Positions 6,961 through 15,588 of a DNA stretch of 64,000 bases are shown here, one piece after another (within the stretch, counting starts at the first letter, position 1; every line of letters begins with the position of its first letter). Under the pieces are notes generated by a model. It was not told the origin of the DNA. It saw nothing but the letters and a program-made list of their open reading frames with translations, and did not search any database. Both the position numbers and the translations under genes were made by a program. The DNA is from Flagellimonas lutaonensis. GTDB taxonomy: Bacteria > Bacteroidota > Bacteroidia > Flavobacteriales > Flavobacteriaceae. The stretch covers positions 2,360,501 through 2,424,500 of the forward strand of contig NZ_CP011071.1 of assembly GCF_000963865.1 (NCBI RefSeq). The letters run 5' to 3'.

Positions 6961-7539
6961 TTAAAACTCCAGATCGACCACTAGATCGAATTCATCATAG
7001 ATGGTCTTGTCGCCAAGGTTTTCGAAGAAGCTGCCGGAGCCGTAACGAACATCGTATTGAGCGCGGTCAATCTTCATGGTTGCCGTGGCCTTACTTCCAT
7101 AAATCGAAACGTCAAAAGTCACAGGCTTTGTAATGCCCTTAATGGTCAAGTCACCTGTAACCTCGTATGCGTTTTTACCAGTAGATTTGACATTGGTGAA
7201 GACCAACTTAGAAGATGGATGGTTAGCCACACTGAAGAAATCGTCAGATTTTAGGTGGCCTTCCAGCTTGTCTTTGTACTCGCCTTCAAGGTCTGTGACG
7301 GTAATGCTGGTCATGTCTGCCTCAAATTCGCCCCCGGTCAGCATGCCATTGTCATCGAATATCAAGGTTCCTGATTTAAGATTGACAGTCCCAGTATGTG
7401 ATCCGGTAACCTTGTAGGCTTTCCAAGTTACCTTACTTTCATCGGTCTTTACTTCTTTTTTCTCCCCGTCAACGGGATTTGCCAAGGCCGATAAGCCAAA
7501 GACTAAGGTCAAAACCAAACTTAAAGTGTTCTTTTTCAT
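6961..7539 (-). CDS. YceI family periplasmic lipid-binding-like protein
   Basis: The 192-residue product has a signal peptide (MKKNTLSLVLTLVFGLSALA) followed by a YceI-type lipocalin-like barrel: SKVTWKAYKVTGSHTGTVNLKSG, a central FEADMTSI segment, HLKSDDFF near residue 100, the repeat GDLTIKGITKPVTFDV typical of the family, and a C-terminal FDLVVDLEF strand. Known members bind polyisoprenoid lipids or quinones in the periplasm; the ligand here is not known. I chose ATG 7539 rather than the TTG at 7548. It follows the nitroreductase gene by 38 bases and is likely in one operon with marR and that gene. Confidence 0.92.
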   Translation of the reverse strand: MKKNTLSLVLTLVFGLSALANPVDGEKKEVKTDESKVTWKAYKVTGSHTGTVNLKSGTLIFDDNGMLTGGEFEADMTSITVTDLEGEYKDKLEGHLKSDDFFSVANHPSSKLVFTNVKSTGKNAYEVTGDLTIKGITKPVTFDVSIYGSKATATMKIDRAQYDVRYGSGSFFENLGDKTIYDEFDLVVDLEF

Positions 7540-7577
7540 GATTTTCAATTAATTGTTGTTTTACTTCTGTTTTATAT

Positions 7578-8210
7578 TTATAAATAGGTGAATAATTCTT
7601 CTTTTGATTTACGAACTTTCGGATAATGCTGTGTCTCGTCCTCTTCTGAACGGTACCCAATGGCCAGTACCACGGCGGCGTTCAGGTTCTTACCATCAAG
7701 CCCCAAGATTTTATTGTACCGTTCGGCCTCAAAACCCTCCATGGGGCAGGTGTCTATTTTCAGTTCTGCTGCTGCCTGCATCATGTTTCCGAAGGCGAGA
7801 TAGGCCTGTTTCGATGTCCAAACGCTTTTTTCTTCAGTTGAAAGGCCTAACAGTTTAGACTTCATAAAGTCACTGTATCCCTTCAAATTCTCTGCCGGAA
7901 TGTTTCGTGTCTTGCTGACATTCTGTAAATACTCATCCACCAGTTCTTCTCCAAAATCTGTCTTGTTGGCGAACACGATGATATGCGAGGCATCGGTAAT
8001 CTGTGATTGCCCCCAAGAGGCAGGTTTCAGCTTTTCTTTTAGTTCTTGGTCGGTAATCACAAACACATGATAGGGCTGTAGCCCATAGGAAGATGCGCTC
8101 AGGCGGGTTGCCTCCAACAATATGTCAAGGTCGCCGCCAGAAACTTTTTTGTGGGTATCAAACTTTTTGGTGGCGTAGCGCCAAGTTCTATTTTCGAGTA
8201 CGGTTTCCAT
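7578..8210 (-). CDS. Nitroreductase family NAD(P)H-dependent oxidoreductase
   Basis: A 210-residue FMN-dependent member of the NfsB/NfnB-like group. It begins ENRTWRYATKKFD (the family usually has a short RxSxRxF-type flavin phosphate motif here), continues with EATRLSASSYGLQPYHVFVIT, and has ASKQAYLAFGNMMQAAAELKIDTCPMEGFE-like flavin and dimer-interface segments and a C-terminal AVVLAIGYR strand. It probably reduces quinones or nitro compounds. The gene starts one base after the marR stop, which implies co-transcription and control by that regulator. Confidence 0.93.
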   Translation of the reverse strand: METVLENRTWRYATKKFDTHKKVSGGDLDILLEATRLSASSYGLQPYHVFVITDQELKEKLKPASWGQSQITDASHIIVFANKTDFGEELVDEYLQNVSKTRNIPAENLKGYSDFMKSKLLGLSTEEKSVWTSKQAYLAFGNMMQAAAELKIDTCPMEGFEAERYNKILGLDGKNLNAAVVLAIGYRSEEDETQHYPKVRKSKEELFTYL

Positions 8211-8211
8211 C

Positions 8212-8658
8212 TTAAAATTTATCCAATAAACGATTCAACTCTTCAAGCTCTTTTTTTGAGAAATTTTTGACAATCTTTTTTTCGGCATCGGCCACGGCAA
8301 CATCGATTTTTGCCAACGCCCTATCACCTTTATCGGTCAGGGTAATCTCTACCTTGCGGCGATTGGCCTTGCAAATGGTTCGGTGTACATAGCCTTTGTT
8401 GATCAACTTATCCACTAACCGGGTAGTGTTGCTCATTTTGGTGACCATGCGCTCGTTGAGGGTCGATAGGTTGGCCGGTACCCCTTTTTGCCCCCGTAGG
8501 ATCCGCAGCACGTTGAATTGTTGCAACGACACTTCAAAGGGTTTAAGGGCATTGGCCAATATATCGTTGACTTTATGGTGTACCAAGGTCATATGAATCA
8601 AGGTTCTTGATTCCAACGGAATTTTTTTTGTCGTCTTGATGACCTCTTCTACATTCAT
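8212..8658 (-). CDS. MarR family transcriptional regulator
   Basis: This 148-residue winged-helix protein has the MarR layout: an N-terminal dimer helix, FNVLRILRGQKGVPANLSTL (helices before the recognition helix), MSNTTRLVDKLINKGYVHR (recognition helix and wing start), KVEITLTDKGDRAL (wing strand and following helix), and a C-terminal dimer helix. It is first in an operon with a nitroreductase and yceI, and its promoter region holds palindromes that fit autoregulation. The signal it senses is not known; electrophiles or quinones would suit the neighbours. Confidence 0.93.
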   Translation of the reverse strand: MNVEEVIKTTKKIPLESRTLIHMTLVHHKVNDILANALKPFEVSLQQFNVLRILRGQKGVPANLSTLNERMVTKMSNTTRLVDKLINKGYVHRTICKANRRKVEITLTDKGDRALAKIDVAVADAEKKIVKNFSKKELEELNRLLDKF

Positions 8659-8663
8659 GTCAT

Positions 8664-8688
8664 TACAATAATTGTATATACAAATGTA
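8664..8688 (-). promoter_or_regulatory. marR promoter with overlapping palindromic operators
   Basis: The -7 box TACATTTG lies at 8688-8681 on the minus strand, 23 bases before the marR ATG. Two perfect palindromes overlap it and each other: TTGTATATACAA (8672-8683) and TACAATAATTGTA (8664-8676). Palindromes of this size at the promoter of a marR gene are the normal form of an autoregulatory operator. Binding is inferred. Confidence 0.7.
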
Positions 8689-8783
8689 AATCTATTTCTT
8701 CGACCTGTACAACATATGAACCGATAAATTTTTGTTAAAAGCTATAAGCCCATTGTGGCATTGGTTAATTTTAAGAACTTAAA

Positions 8784-9341
8784 ATGTATATAATGAAGCA
8801 CTTGCACATTTTTTGTTTGATGGCCCTGCTTGTAATAGGGGCCTGCAATACCAAGCAGAAGGGCAAAGAGGTGGATACGGCGCCCGAATATGCAGATGCA
8901 GAAACTACCGCACCGCCTGTTGAGGTGAACTTTCCGGTGTACGACTTTGAAGGGTTCAAGCCTTATCTGAACAAGACCGATGGCAAGGTACACGTAATCA
9001 ACTTTTGGGCCACTTGGTGCAAACCCTGCATCAAAGAGCTTCCCTATTTCGAAAGGGTGAATGAGGAAATGAAAGATGAAGGGGTCGAGGTGGTTTTGGT
9101 GAGTTTGGATATGCCCTCGATGTGGAAATCGAAATTGGAGCCCTTTGTCGAAAAGAAGGATATCCAATCAAAGGTCATCATTCTTGACGACCCAAAAATG
9201 AACGATTGGATTCCACAGATCGATGAAGAATGGGGCGGGGGTATTCCCGCCACACTCATTTACAAAGGCGATAAGCGGGCTTTTTTTGAACGTAGCTTTA
9301 CCTACGAGGAATTGAAAACCGCATTGGACAAATTTTTATAA
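8784..9341 (+). CDS. TlpA-like thioredoxin-fold lipoprotein
   Basis: The 185-residue protein starts with a lipoprotein signal peptide ending in VIGAC (Cys21), so it is probably anchored in a membrane facing the periplasm. The thioredoxin domain has NFWATWCKPCIKELPYFERV with the redox pair CKPC, the buried-strand VEVVLVSLDM, and the cis-Pro turn GGIPATLIY. Such proteins act in disulfide reduction, for example in cytochrome c maturation or envelope repair. A second in-frame ATG at 8793 would give a tighter signal peptide and is equally likely. It heads a rightward run of seven closely spaced genes. Confidence 0.92.
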   Translation: MYIMKHLHIFCLMALLVIGACNTKQKGKEVDTAPEYADAETTAPPVEVNFPVYDFEGFKPYLNKTDGKVHVINFWATWCKPCIKELPYFERVNEEMKDEGVEVVLVSLDMPSMWKSKLEPFVEKKDIQSKVIILDDPKMNDWIPQIDEEWGGGIPATLIYKGDKRAFFERSFTYEELKTALDKFL

Positions 9342-9351
9342 AACAACCATT

Positions 9352-9966
9352 ATGGATATCTCAAAGAAATTGGCCGCTTTGGCACTTGTTTTGGCGCTCA
9401 CCTCGTTTACCGGGCCCTCATTAGAAATGAAAGGTTACGGCATTGGTGATGTGGCGACAGATTTTTCATTGAAGAATATTGATGGCAAAATGGTTTCTTT
9501 ATCTGATTATAAGGATGCCAAGGGCTTTTTGGTGATTTTTACCTGTAATACATGCCCGTACGCAGTGGCATACGAAGACCGCATCATCGCATTGGATGCC
9601 AAGTACAAACCAAAGGGTGTGCCGGTAATCGCCATCAATCCGAACAATCCAGCCGTTCAACCGGGCGACAGTTTTGAGGCCATGAAAAAACGGGCTTCTG
9701 AAAAAGGCTTTACTTTTCCATACCTCTTGGATGAGGGCCAGAAAATATTTCCGCAGTATGGGGCCAGCAGAACACCACATGTATTTTTGTTGGAAAAGAA
9801 TGAAAAGGGAAACATCGTACGATACATAGGTGCCATCGACGACAATTACCAAAGTGCCGAGCGTGTAAAGGAAAAATATGTTGAAAACGCTGTCGATGCC
9901 ATGTTGGCCGGCGACGAAATTGAGGTCACCACTACCAAGGCCATTGGGTGTTCGATAAAGGTCTAA
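9352..9966 (+). CDS. Exported thioredoxin-like/peroxiredoxin-like (AhpC/TSA) protein
   Basis: A 204-residue protein with a signal peptide (MDISKKLAALALVLALTSFT) and a peroxiredoxin-like thioredoxin fold: GDVATDFSLKNIDGKMVSLSDY, then VIFTCNTCPYAVAYEDRI with a CNTC motif, VIAINPNNP, and SRTPHVFLLEK with the cis-Pro. The CxxC form resembles a group of Bacteroidota 'thioredoxin family' proteins rather than true peroxidases, so thiol-disulfide exchange in the periplasm is more likely than peroxide reduction. It follows the TlpA-like gene by ten bases. Confidence 0.9.
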   Translation: MDISKKLAALALVLALTSFTGPSLEMKGYGIGDVATDFSLKNIDGKMVSLSDYKDAKGFLVIFTCNTCPYAVAYEDRIIALDAKYKPKGVPVIAINPNNPAVQPGDSFEAMKKRASEKGFTFPYLLDEGQKIFPQYGASRTPHVFLLEKNEKGNIVRYIGAIDDNYQSAERVKEKYVENAVDAMLAGDEIEVTTTKAIGCSIKV

Positions 9967-10042
9967 AAAGAAAATAATAAGTTGATTAAAATCTGGGGCA
10001 ATGCTCCGGATTTTTATTTTTGAAAAAATTTAACTGATAGAC

Positions 10043-10357
10043 ATGGCAGATTTGACACAAGAAGAATGGGCCCAACAATTGGCCAATGACCAAAACGCTT
10101 ATATTTTGGACGTTCGTACCCCCGAAGAGGTTGAAGAAGGGTACATACCCGGGGCGACCAACATCGATATCTATCTTGGACAAGAGTTTTTGAATAAGGT
10201 TGAAAAACTGGACAAATCCAAAAATTACTACGTTTACTGCCGCTCTGGTAACCGTAGTGGTCAGGCTTGTGCCCTTATGAACCAGTTGGGGTTTGCAAAG
10301 ACCTACAATCTGATGGGGGGCTTCAACGAATGGGAAGGGGAGGTTGCTGAACCCTAA
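10043..10357 (+). CDS. Rhodanese-like domain protein
   Basis: This single-domain, 104-residue cytoplasmic protein (no signal peptide) has YILDVRTPEEVEEGYIPGATNIDI at the front and the active-site loop YCRSGNRSGQA with the persulfide-forming cysteine at about residue 72. Rhodaneses move sulfur from one acceptor to another; the physiological substrate is not clear. Its stop overlaps the start of the DinB gene by one base. Confidence 0.93.
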   Translation: MADLTQEEWAQQLANDQNAYILDVRTPEEVEEGYIPGATNIDIYLGQEFLNKVEKLDKSKNYYVYCRSGNRSGQACALMNQLGFAKTYNLMGGFNEWEGEVAEP

Positions 10358-10866
10358 TGGAACCTCGAGCGATAATAGTTGAACTGAAAAGAAACAGGGC
10401 TGTATTCAAGCATTTACTGGAAGGGATTCCCCTTGAGATTAGAAAATGGAAGCCCAACCCAGAAAAATGGTGCCTCTTAGAGATTGTTTGTCATTTGCTC
10501 GATGAGGAGGTAGAAGATTTCAGAGAAAGGGTCAGGCATGTTTTGCAAACCCCAGATTTGCCCCTTAAGCCGTTCGATCAACTGGCTTGGCCGGTAGAAA
10601 GGTCGTACCTGAGCCAAGATTTCGACGAGATATTGATGAAATTTTTGAAAGAAAGAAACGCTTCTGTGATATGGCTTTACTCATTGAACAATCCGAATTG
10701 GAACAGCAAGGTCACGCATCAGGGTTTGGGTGAGGTTTCTGCCAAATCGTTTCTAGTCAATTGGCTCGCCCACGATTATCATCACATAAGACAGATCAAT
10801 AGCCTGAAGTACGATTATCTACGGTTCAAATCGGGTGATGATTTGACCTATGCCGGTAATTGGTGA
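10357..10866 (+). CDS. DinB-like metal-dependent protein
   Basis: A 169-residue four-helix-bundle protein of the DinB/YfiT superfamily. The likely metal-binding histidines are in EIVCHLLDEEVEDF (about residue 47) and in the C-terminal LAHDYHHIRQI (about residues 137-142), the usual arrangement. Members are thiol-dependent hydrolases or transferases, mostly of unknown substrate. The ATG overlaps the rhodanese stop codon (TAATG). Confidence 0.88.
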   Translation: MEPRAIIVELKRNRAVFKHLLEGIPLEIRKWKPNPEKWCLLEIVCHLLDEEVEDFRERVRHVLQTPDLPLKPFDQLAWPVERSYLSQDFDEILMKFLKERNASVIWLYSLNNPNWNSKVTHQGLGEVSAKSFLVNWLAHDYHHIRQINSLKYDYLRFKSGDDLTYAGNW

Positions 10867-10886
10867 GCAATCTCTACCTTAGTGCA

Positions 10887-12167
10887 ATGCGTGAAGATTT
10901 ACTCCATTTTGTTTGGAAGTACCAAAAGTTCTCCGGACAGTCCTTGATGACTACCGATAAAATAGCTGTACAGGTTAAAAACCCGGGAACGCATAACCAC
11001 GGGGCAGGGCCTGATTTCTTCAATGCCAGACTTTTGATTGGTGGCCAAGAATGGGCCGGCAATGTAGAATTGCATGTGAAGTCGTCTGATTGGTATGCCC
11101 ATGGGCATGAAAGCGATCTGAACTACAATAACGTGGTCTTGCACGTGGTTTGGGAAGACGATGTATCGGTCTTCAGAAAAGATGGTTCGGCCATTGCTAC
11201 CTTGGTATTGAAAGATTACCTTTCGAGAGCGTTGCTCATGGGGTATCGAAAACTACTGGAAGATTCGAAAAAGGCCTTTATCAATTGCGAACAAGACATT
11301 GCCAGTGTTGATGGTTTTCTTCTTGACAATTGGCTGGAGGGCCTTTTCTTTGAACGGTTAGAGCATAAGTCGGCCGCGGTCTTCGAATTGCTCGACCAGT
11401 GCCAAAACGATTGGGAGAAAGTGCTCTTTTCACTTTTAATGAAAAGTTTCGGATCAAAAGTAAACGGGGAGGCCTTTTTGGATATCGCCCGGGTTCTGGA
11501 TTTTTCCATTGTGAGAAAAGTGGCCCATGACGCTTTGCAGCTTGAGGCCCTTTTATTCGGCACGGCCGGCCTATTGCATGAAGACCATTTGGATGTATAC
11601 CACAATCAGCTCAAGCAATCGTATGGGTTTTTGGAAAATAAATTCAATTTAGGCGGTGTGGGTATACGCCCACCGGCTTTTTACGGTCTGCGGCCAAATA
11701 ATTTTCCTACCCTAAGGCTTTCGCAGGTAGCGGCACTATATCATAAGGTGCCCAACCTTTTTTCAGAAGTGGTTGAGGCCAAGCGGCTTTCTGAAATAGT
11801 CAGTTTTTTTGAAGTTTCAGCAGGCGAATATTGGAATTCACACTACACGTTTGGAAAAACATCCAAAGAAAGCAAAAAGCGCCTGACCAAAAATTTTATC
11901 GAACTCTTGGTGGTCAATGCCATCGTACCCATAAAGTTTTGCTATGCCAAACAGTTGGGCAAAAATGCCGATGAAGAGTTGGTTGAACTGCTCTCGGGCA
12001 TTAAACCAGAACAAAATGGCATTATAGAAAAGTTCAAATCGGCGGGGCTCAGGTCTGACAATGCCCTGCAGACACAAGCCAAAATTCAGCTTTACAACCA
12101 CTATTGCACAAAGAACAAATGCCTACAATGTGCCGTGGGCACCAGTTTATTGAACGGAAATTTCTAA
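10887..12167 (+). CDS. DUF2851 family protein
   Basis: A 426-residue protein starting MREDLLHFVWKYQKF, the usual start of this family of unknown function widespread in Bacteroidota. Conserved blocks include NPGTHNHGAGPDFFNARL, WAGNVELHVKSSDWYAHGH and NVVLHVVWEDD at the N terminus, IRPPAFYGLRPNNFPTLRLSQ in the middle, and a C-terminal run of four cysteines within CTKNKCLQCAVG. The acidic-His N-terminal blocks recall nuclease-like folds, but no function is established. An in-frame TTG at 10860 is rejected as start. Confidence 0.9.
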   Translation: MREDLLHFVWKYQKFSGQSLMTTDKIAVQVKNPGTHNHGAGPDFFNARLLIGGQEWAGNVELHVKSSDWYAHGHESDLNYNNVVLHVVWEDDVSVFRKDGSAIATLVLKDYLSRALLMGYRKLLEDSKKAFINCEQDIASVDGFLLDNWLEGLFFERLEHKSAAVFELLDQCQNDWEKVLFSLLMKSFGSKVNGEAFLDIARVLDFSIVRKVAHDALQLEALLFGTAGLLHEDHLDVYHNQLKQSYGFLENKFNLGGVGIRPPAFYGLRPNNFPTLRLSQVAALYHKVPNLFSEVVEAKRLSEIVSFFEVSAGEYWNSHYTFGKTSKESKKRLTKNFIELLVVNAIVPIKFCYAKQLGKNADEELVELLSGIKPEQNGIIEKFKSAGLRSDNALQTQAKIQLYNHYCTKNKCLQCAVGTSLLNGNF

Positions 12168-12175
12168 TTTTAACC

Positions 12176-12403
12176 ATGCGTTGGTTCTACAGCATACTAT
12201 ATTATTTTCAAAAGAGGGGCTTTGAAGTTTGTGAGCGTATAGCCGAACGGTTGGGCATACGGGCCAGGGTAGTTCGCACCTCTTTTATTTACCTCACCTT
12301 TGTAACGTTGGGTTTTGGCTTTGCACTATATCTATTCATTGCCTTTTGGCTCAAAATAAAAGATTTGGTGTACACCAAAAGAACCTCTGTATTTGACCTC
12401 TGA
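12176..12403 (+). CDS. PspC-domain small membrane protein
   Basis: A 75-residue protein: FQKRGFEVCERIAERLGIRARVVRTSFIYLTFVTLGFGFALYLFIAFWL, i.e. the amphipathic PspC-type helix (VCERIAERLGI) followed by one or two membrane helices. PspC domains are found in envelope-stress systems and alone. I chose ATG 12176, just after the DUF2851 stop; an upstream start at 12104 would overlap that gene. Its stop overlaps the K+ channel start (ATGA). Confidence 0.85.
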   Translation: MRWFYSILYYFQKRGFEVCERIAERLGIRARVVRTSFIYLTFVTLGFGFALYLFIAFWLKIKDLVYTKRTSVFDL

Positions 12404-13413
12404 TGATGCTTAGACTTTTCCGCTCAAAAATTGTCGTCGCCCTAATCTTGATGGTTTTGGTGCTTTTTTCTGGTGTGCTGGGATACCGGTATATTTCAGA
12501 CTACACATGGGTTGAAGCTGTTTACATGACCATTATCACGGTCACCACGGTAGGTTTTGCCGAAGTAAAGCCTTTGGATACCGAAGCAAAGATTTTTACC
12601 GTATTTTTAATCGTTACCAGTGTGTTTATATTCGGATTTGCCATTTCGGTGATAACTGAATATATAATGAGTAGAAATTCACTGCAAATTTTAAAAAAGA
12701 AAAGGTTGAAGAACATAATCGAGAATCTTTCAGGCCACGTTGTCATATGCGGATATGGCAGAAATGGCATGCAGGCGGCCGACAAGTTAAAGGCCTACAA
12801 TATGCCCTTTGTGGTTATTGAAAAAGATAAGGAGATAATAGAAAAGCACGAAGAAGACATACTCTTTGTGGAAGGCGATGTGAACGAAGATGAGGTGTTG
12901 TTGCAGGCTGGTGTGGACCGTGCCAAATATTTGATTACGGCGGTACCCGACGATGCCGTAAACCTTTTTGTGGTGCTATCGGCAAGACAACTCAACGAAA
13001 ACCTTTTCATCATTAGCCGCGCCTCACAGGTTACCTCTTCTAAAAAGCTTGAATTTGCCGGGGCCAATAAAGTCATCATGCCCGACAAAATAGGGGGCGA
13101 CCATATGGCTTCATTGGTGGTTATGCCCGACCTCATCACCTTTATGGACCAACTGTCTGTAGAGGGCGAAAACAGCACGAATTTAGAAGAGGTAGAAATA
13201 GAAGATTTCACCGATCAAATGGATTGTAAGTCCATCCGTGATCTGGATTTACGCCGCAAGACAGGTTGCACTATTATCGGTTATGTAGACCCCGAAGGAA
13301 ATTATATCATCAACCCAGAGGCTGATTTAGAGCTTGAACCCAAAGGAAAAGTAATTGTGTTGGGAAGGCCGGAGCAGATTCGAAAACTAAATCGTATGTT
13401 CCAAATCGGCTAG
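12403..13413 (+). CDS. Potassium channel protein with TrkA-N (RCK) domains
   Basis: The 336-residue protein has two membrane helices around a pore loop (residues about 10-85; pore TIITVTTVGFAEV), then an RCK module with the Rossmann loop VVICGYGRNGMQAADKL, the NAD-binding acidic end VVIEKDKEI, and FVEGDVNEDEVLLQAG, and a C-terminal TrkA-C domain. This is the Kch/MthK-like layout. The selectivity filter is TVGFAE where most channels have TVGYGD, so conduction properties may differ. The gene overlaps the PspC gene by one base. Confidence 0.92.
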   Translation: MMLRLFRSKIVVALILMVLVLFSGVLGYRYISDYTWVEAVYMTIITVTTVGFAEVKPLDTEAKIFTVFLIVTSVFIFGFAISVITEYIMSRNSLQILKKKRLKNIIENLSGHVVICGYGRNGMQAADKLKAYNMPFVVIEKDKEIIEKHEEDILFVEGDVNEDEVLLQAGVDRAKYLITAVPDDAVNLFVVLSARQLNENLFIISRASQVTSSKKLEFAGANKVIMPDKIGGDHMASLVVMPDLITFMDQLSVEGENSTNLEEVEIEDFTDQMDCKSIRDLDLRRKTGCTIIGYVDPEGNYIINPEADLELEPKGKVIVLGRPEQIRKLNRMFQIG

Positions 13414-13506
13414 TGAATCGACCGATAAATTTGATTGCGTTGAATTTTTTTAGGATATTGTCCGACTTTAAATATCGAACCAAAAGTTGCCAAATACCAA
13501 AAACCT

Positions 13507-15576
13507 ATGATGAAGGGATACATTTCTGCGCTGTTTTTAATGGTAGGATTGACAGCATTTTCACAAGATTTAACAGTAAAAGAAACAATTCTCAACCCAT
13601 CTAGCAACATCAATGATGGTGCTATAGATTTGAAAGTCACCGGTGGTACGCCCCCCTACACTTACAAATGGAGCAACCAAAGTACTCCGCTGACCTCGCC
13701 AAAGGCGGTTGGCCTGGTTGAAGGCGTGCCCTATTCGGTTACCGTTACCGATGCCAATGGGCAGTCGGTCACCAAGGCCTTCACAGTGCCTTCCGATGCC
13801 ATAACAGAGGTATTTAATGGTACCATGACACCAGCGGTAAGTGCCCTCGGCTCTATACTGTTTTGGGATCCTTTTGCCGCTATCGGAATCTACGATCCCA
13901 TTGCCTACGCTGATTTGAAATTAGTTGGCACTCCTGGTTGGTCTGCTGAGGTAGAAGATAAGTTTGTGCTCAAGAAATGGTTGAAACCAGAAGGGGCCAA
14001 AGTTTCAAAAGGCGATGAGATTGCTATAGTCTCTAGCGATAACACCGAAGACAAAACAGTGGTTGCCACTGCCAGTGGAACACTCCACTATTTGGTTGAA
14101 GAGGGGCAGGTCATTTATAACTCTGACAATGCAGAGCACGTTATAGAACAAGGCGCCCACTATTTAGCAGAGATTCGATATGACGAACCTGTTGTGATGA
14201 CGCATCCCAACGGAGACCCTATCACAAAGGGTATCCCATTTATTGTGATTTGGTTGGTGCTCGGGGCACTGTTTTTTACCCTTCGCATGGGCTTTATAAA
14301 CATTCGTGGTTTTAAGCATTCCATCGATTTGGCCAAAGGAAAGTATGACGACCCAAATGCACCCGGGCAGGTAACCCATTTTCAGGCATTGGCCACTGCG
14401 GTTTCAGGTACCGTTGGCCTGGGCAACATTGCAGGTGTAGCCGTCGCGGTATCACTAGGAGGTGCCGGAGCCACTTTTTGGATGATTGTATGCGGATTAT
14501 TGGGCATGTCGTCAAAATTTGTGGAATGCACCTTAGGGGTAAAGTACAGGGATATTTTACCTGATGGGCGTGTTTTTGGAGGTCCAATGAATTACCTCCG
14601 CTATGGTCTTGAGAAACGAAACATGAAAGGCTTCGGAAAGGTTTTGGCCGGTCTATTTGCAGTTTTGGCGGTAGGCGCCTCTTTCGGTGGTGGCAACATG
14701 TTTCAGGCCAACCAGTCTTTTGAACAGTTGGCCGGTCAATTTCCATCATTGGCTGGTAACGGATTCTGGTTTGGTGTTGTCACCGCTATTTTGGTCGGGG
14801 TGGTCATTATTGGCGGTATCAAGAGTATTGCCAAGGTTACTGGTAAGGTAGTGCCCTTTATGGCATCCATCTATGTTTTGGCTGCCCTTGCAGTCATCAT
14901 TATGAACATACAAAATATCGGACCGGCATTTTCGGCCATTATCGAAGGTGCTTTTAGCCCCAGTGCCCTTAAAGGTGGTATAATCGGGGTGTTGGTCGTT
15001 GGCTTTCAACGGGCAGCATTTTCGAACGAGGCAGGTGTTGGTTCTGCAGCCATTGCACACAGTACCGCTAAAACAAACCATCCGCCATCGGAAGGTTTTG
15101 TGGCACTGTTAGAGCCTTTTATAGACACCGTGGTGGTTTGTACCCTTACCGCCTTGGTGCTCATATTTACCGGTATGCACGAGGTAGGGGGCATGGCAGG
15201 AGCCCAATTGACCTCCGATGCTTTTGGTAGTCAGATTTCGTGGTTCCCCTACGTATTGGGCATTGCAGTGTTCCTGTTTGCTTTCTCTACCATGATCTCA
15301 TGGTCTTACTACGGCATGAGGGCTTGGACCTACCTTTTTGGGAAGAGCAAGCGATCTGAGATGATCTATAAAATGCTGTTCTTGGTATTTGTTGTAATTG
15401 GGGCTTCGGTAAGTTTGGGTGCCGTTCTCGATTTCTCAGATATGATGATTTTGGCAATGAGCTTCCCGAACATCATTGGTCTGTATATCATGTCAAGTGA
15501 GGTAAGGGCCGATTTGAACGATTACTGGAACAAGCTTAAGAGCAACAAACTTTTCAAAAAGGTTGAGGTGAAATAG
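13507..15576 (+). CDS. Alanine/glycine:cation symporter with SprB-like and lipoyl-like extra domains
   Basis: The transporter core (residues about 240-680) is clearly [78 protein letters not shown]. At 689 residues it is about 200 longer than usual. The first 20 residues form a signal peptide; residues about 21-95 resemble one SprB/PKD-like repeat ([31 protein letters not shown]), known from cell-surface adhesins. A first hydrophobic stretch (about 105-125) follows, and then a lipoyl/biotinyl-like hammerhead ([36 protein letters not shown]) with no clear attachment lysine. The transporter presumably imports an amino acid with Na+; the added domains may act as an external cap. ATGs at 13507 and 13510 are both possible. 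Confidence 0.9.
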   Translation: MMKGYISALFLMVGLTAFSQDLTVKETILNPSSNINDGAIDLKVTGGTPPYTYKWSNQSTPLTSPKAVGLVEGVPYSVTVTDANGQSVTKAFTVPSDAITEVFNGTMTPAVSALGSILFWDPFAAIGIYDPIAYADLKLVGTPGWSAEVEDKFVLKKWLKPEGAKVSKGDEIAIVSSDNTEDKTVVATASGTLHYLVEEGQVIYNSDNAEHVIEQGAHYLAEIRYDEPVVMTHPNGDPITKGIPFIVIWLVLGALFFTLRMGFINIRGFKHSIDLAKGKYDDPNAPGQVTHFQALATAVSGTVGLGNIAGVAVAVSLGGAGATFWMIVCGLLGMSSKFVECTLGVKYRDILPDGRVFGGPMNYLRYGLEKRNMKGFGKVLAGLFAVLAVGASFGGGNMFQANQSFEQLAGQFPSLAGNGFWFGVVTAILVGVVIIGGIKSIAKVTGKVVPFMASIYVLAALAVIIMNIQNIGPAFSAIIEGAFSPSALKGGIIGVLVVGFQRAAFSNEAGVGSAAIAHSTAKTNHPPSEGFVALLEPFIDTVVVCTLTALVLIFTGMHEVGGMAGAQLTSDAFGSQISWFPYVLGIAVFLFAFSTMISWSYYGMRAWTYLFGKSKRSEMIYKMLFLVFVVIGASVSLGAVLDFSDMMILAMSFPNIIGLYIMSSEVRADLNDYWNKLKSNKLFKKVEVK

Positions 15577-15588
15577 TTTCAGTGCCAA

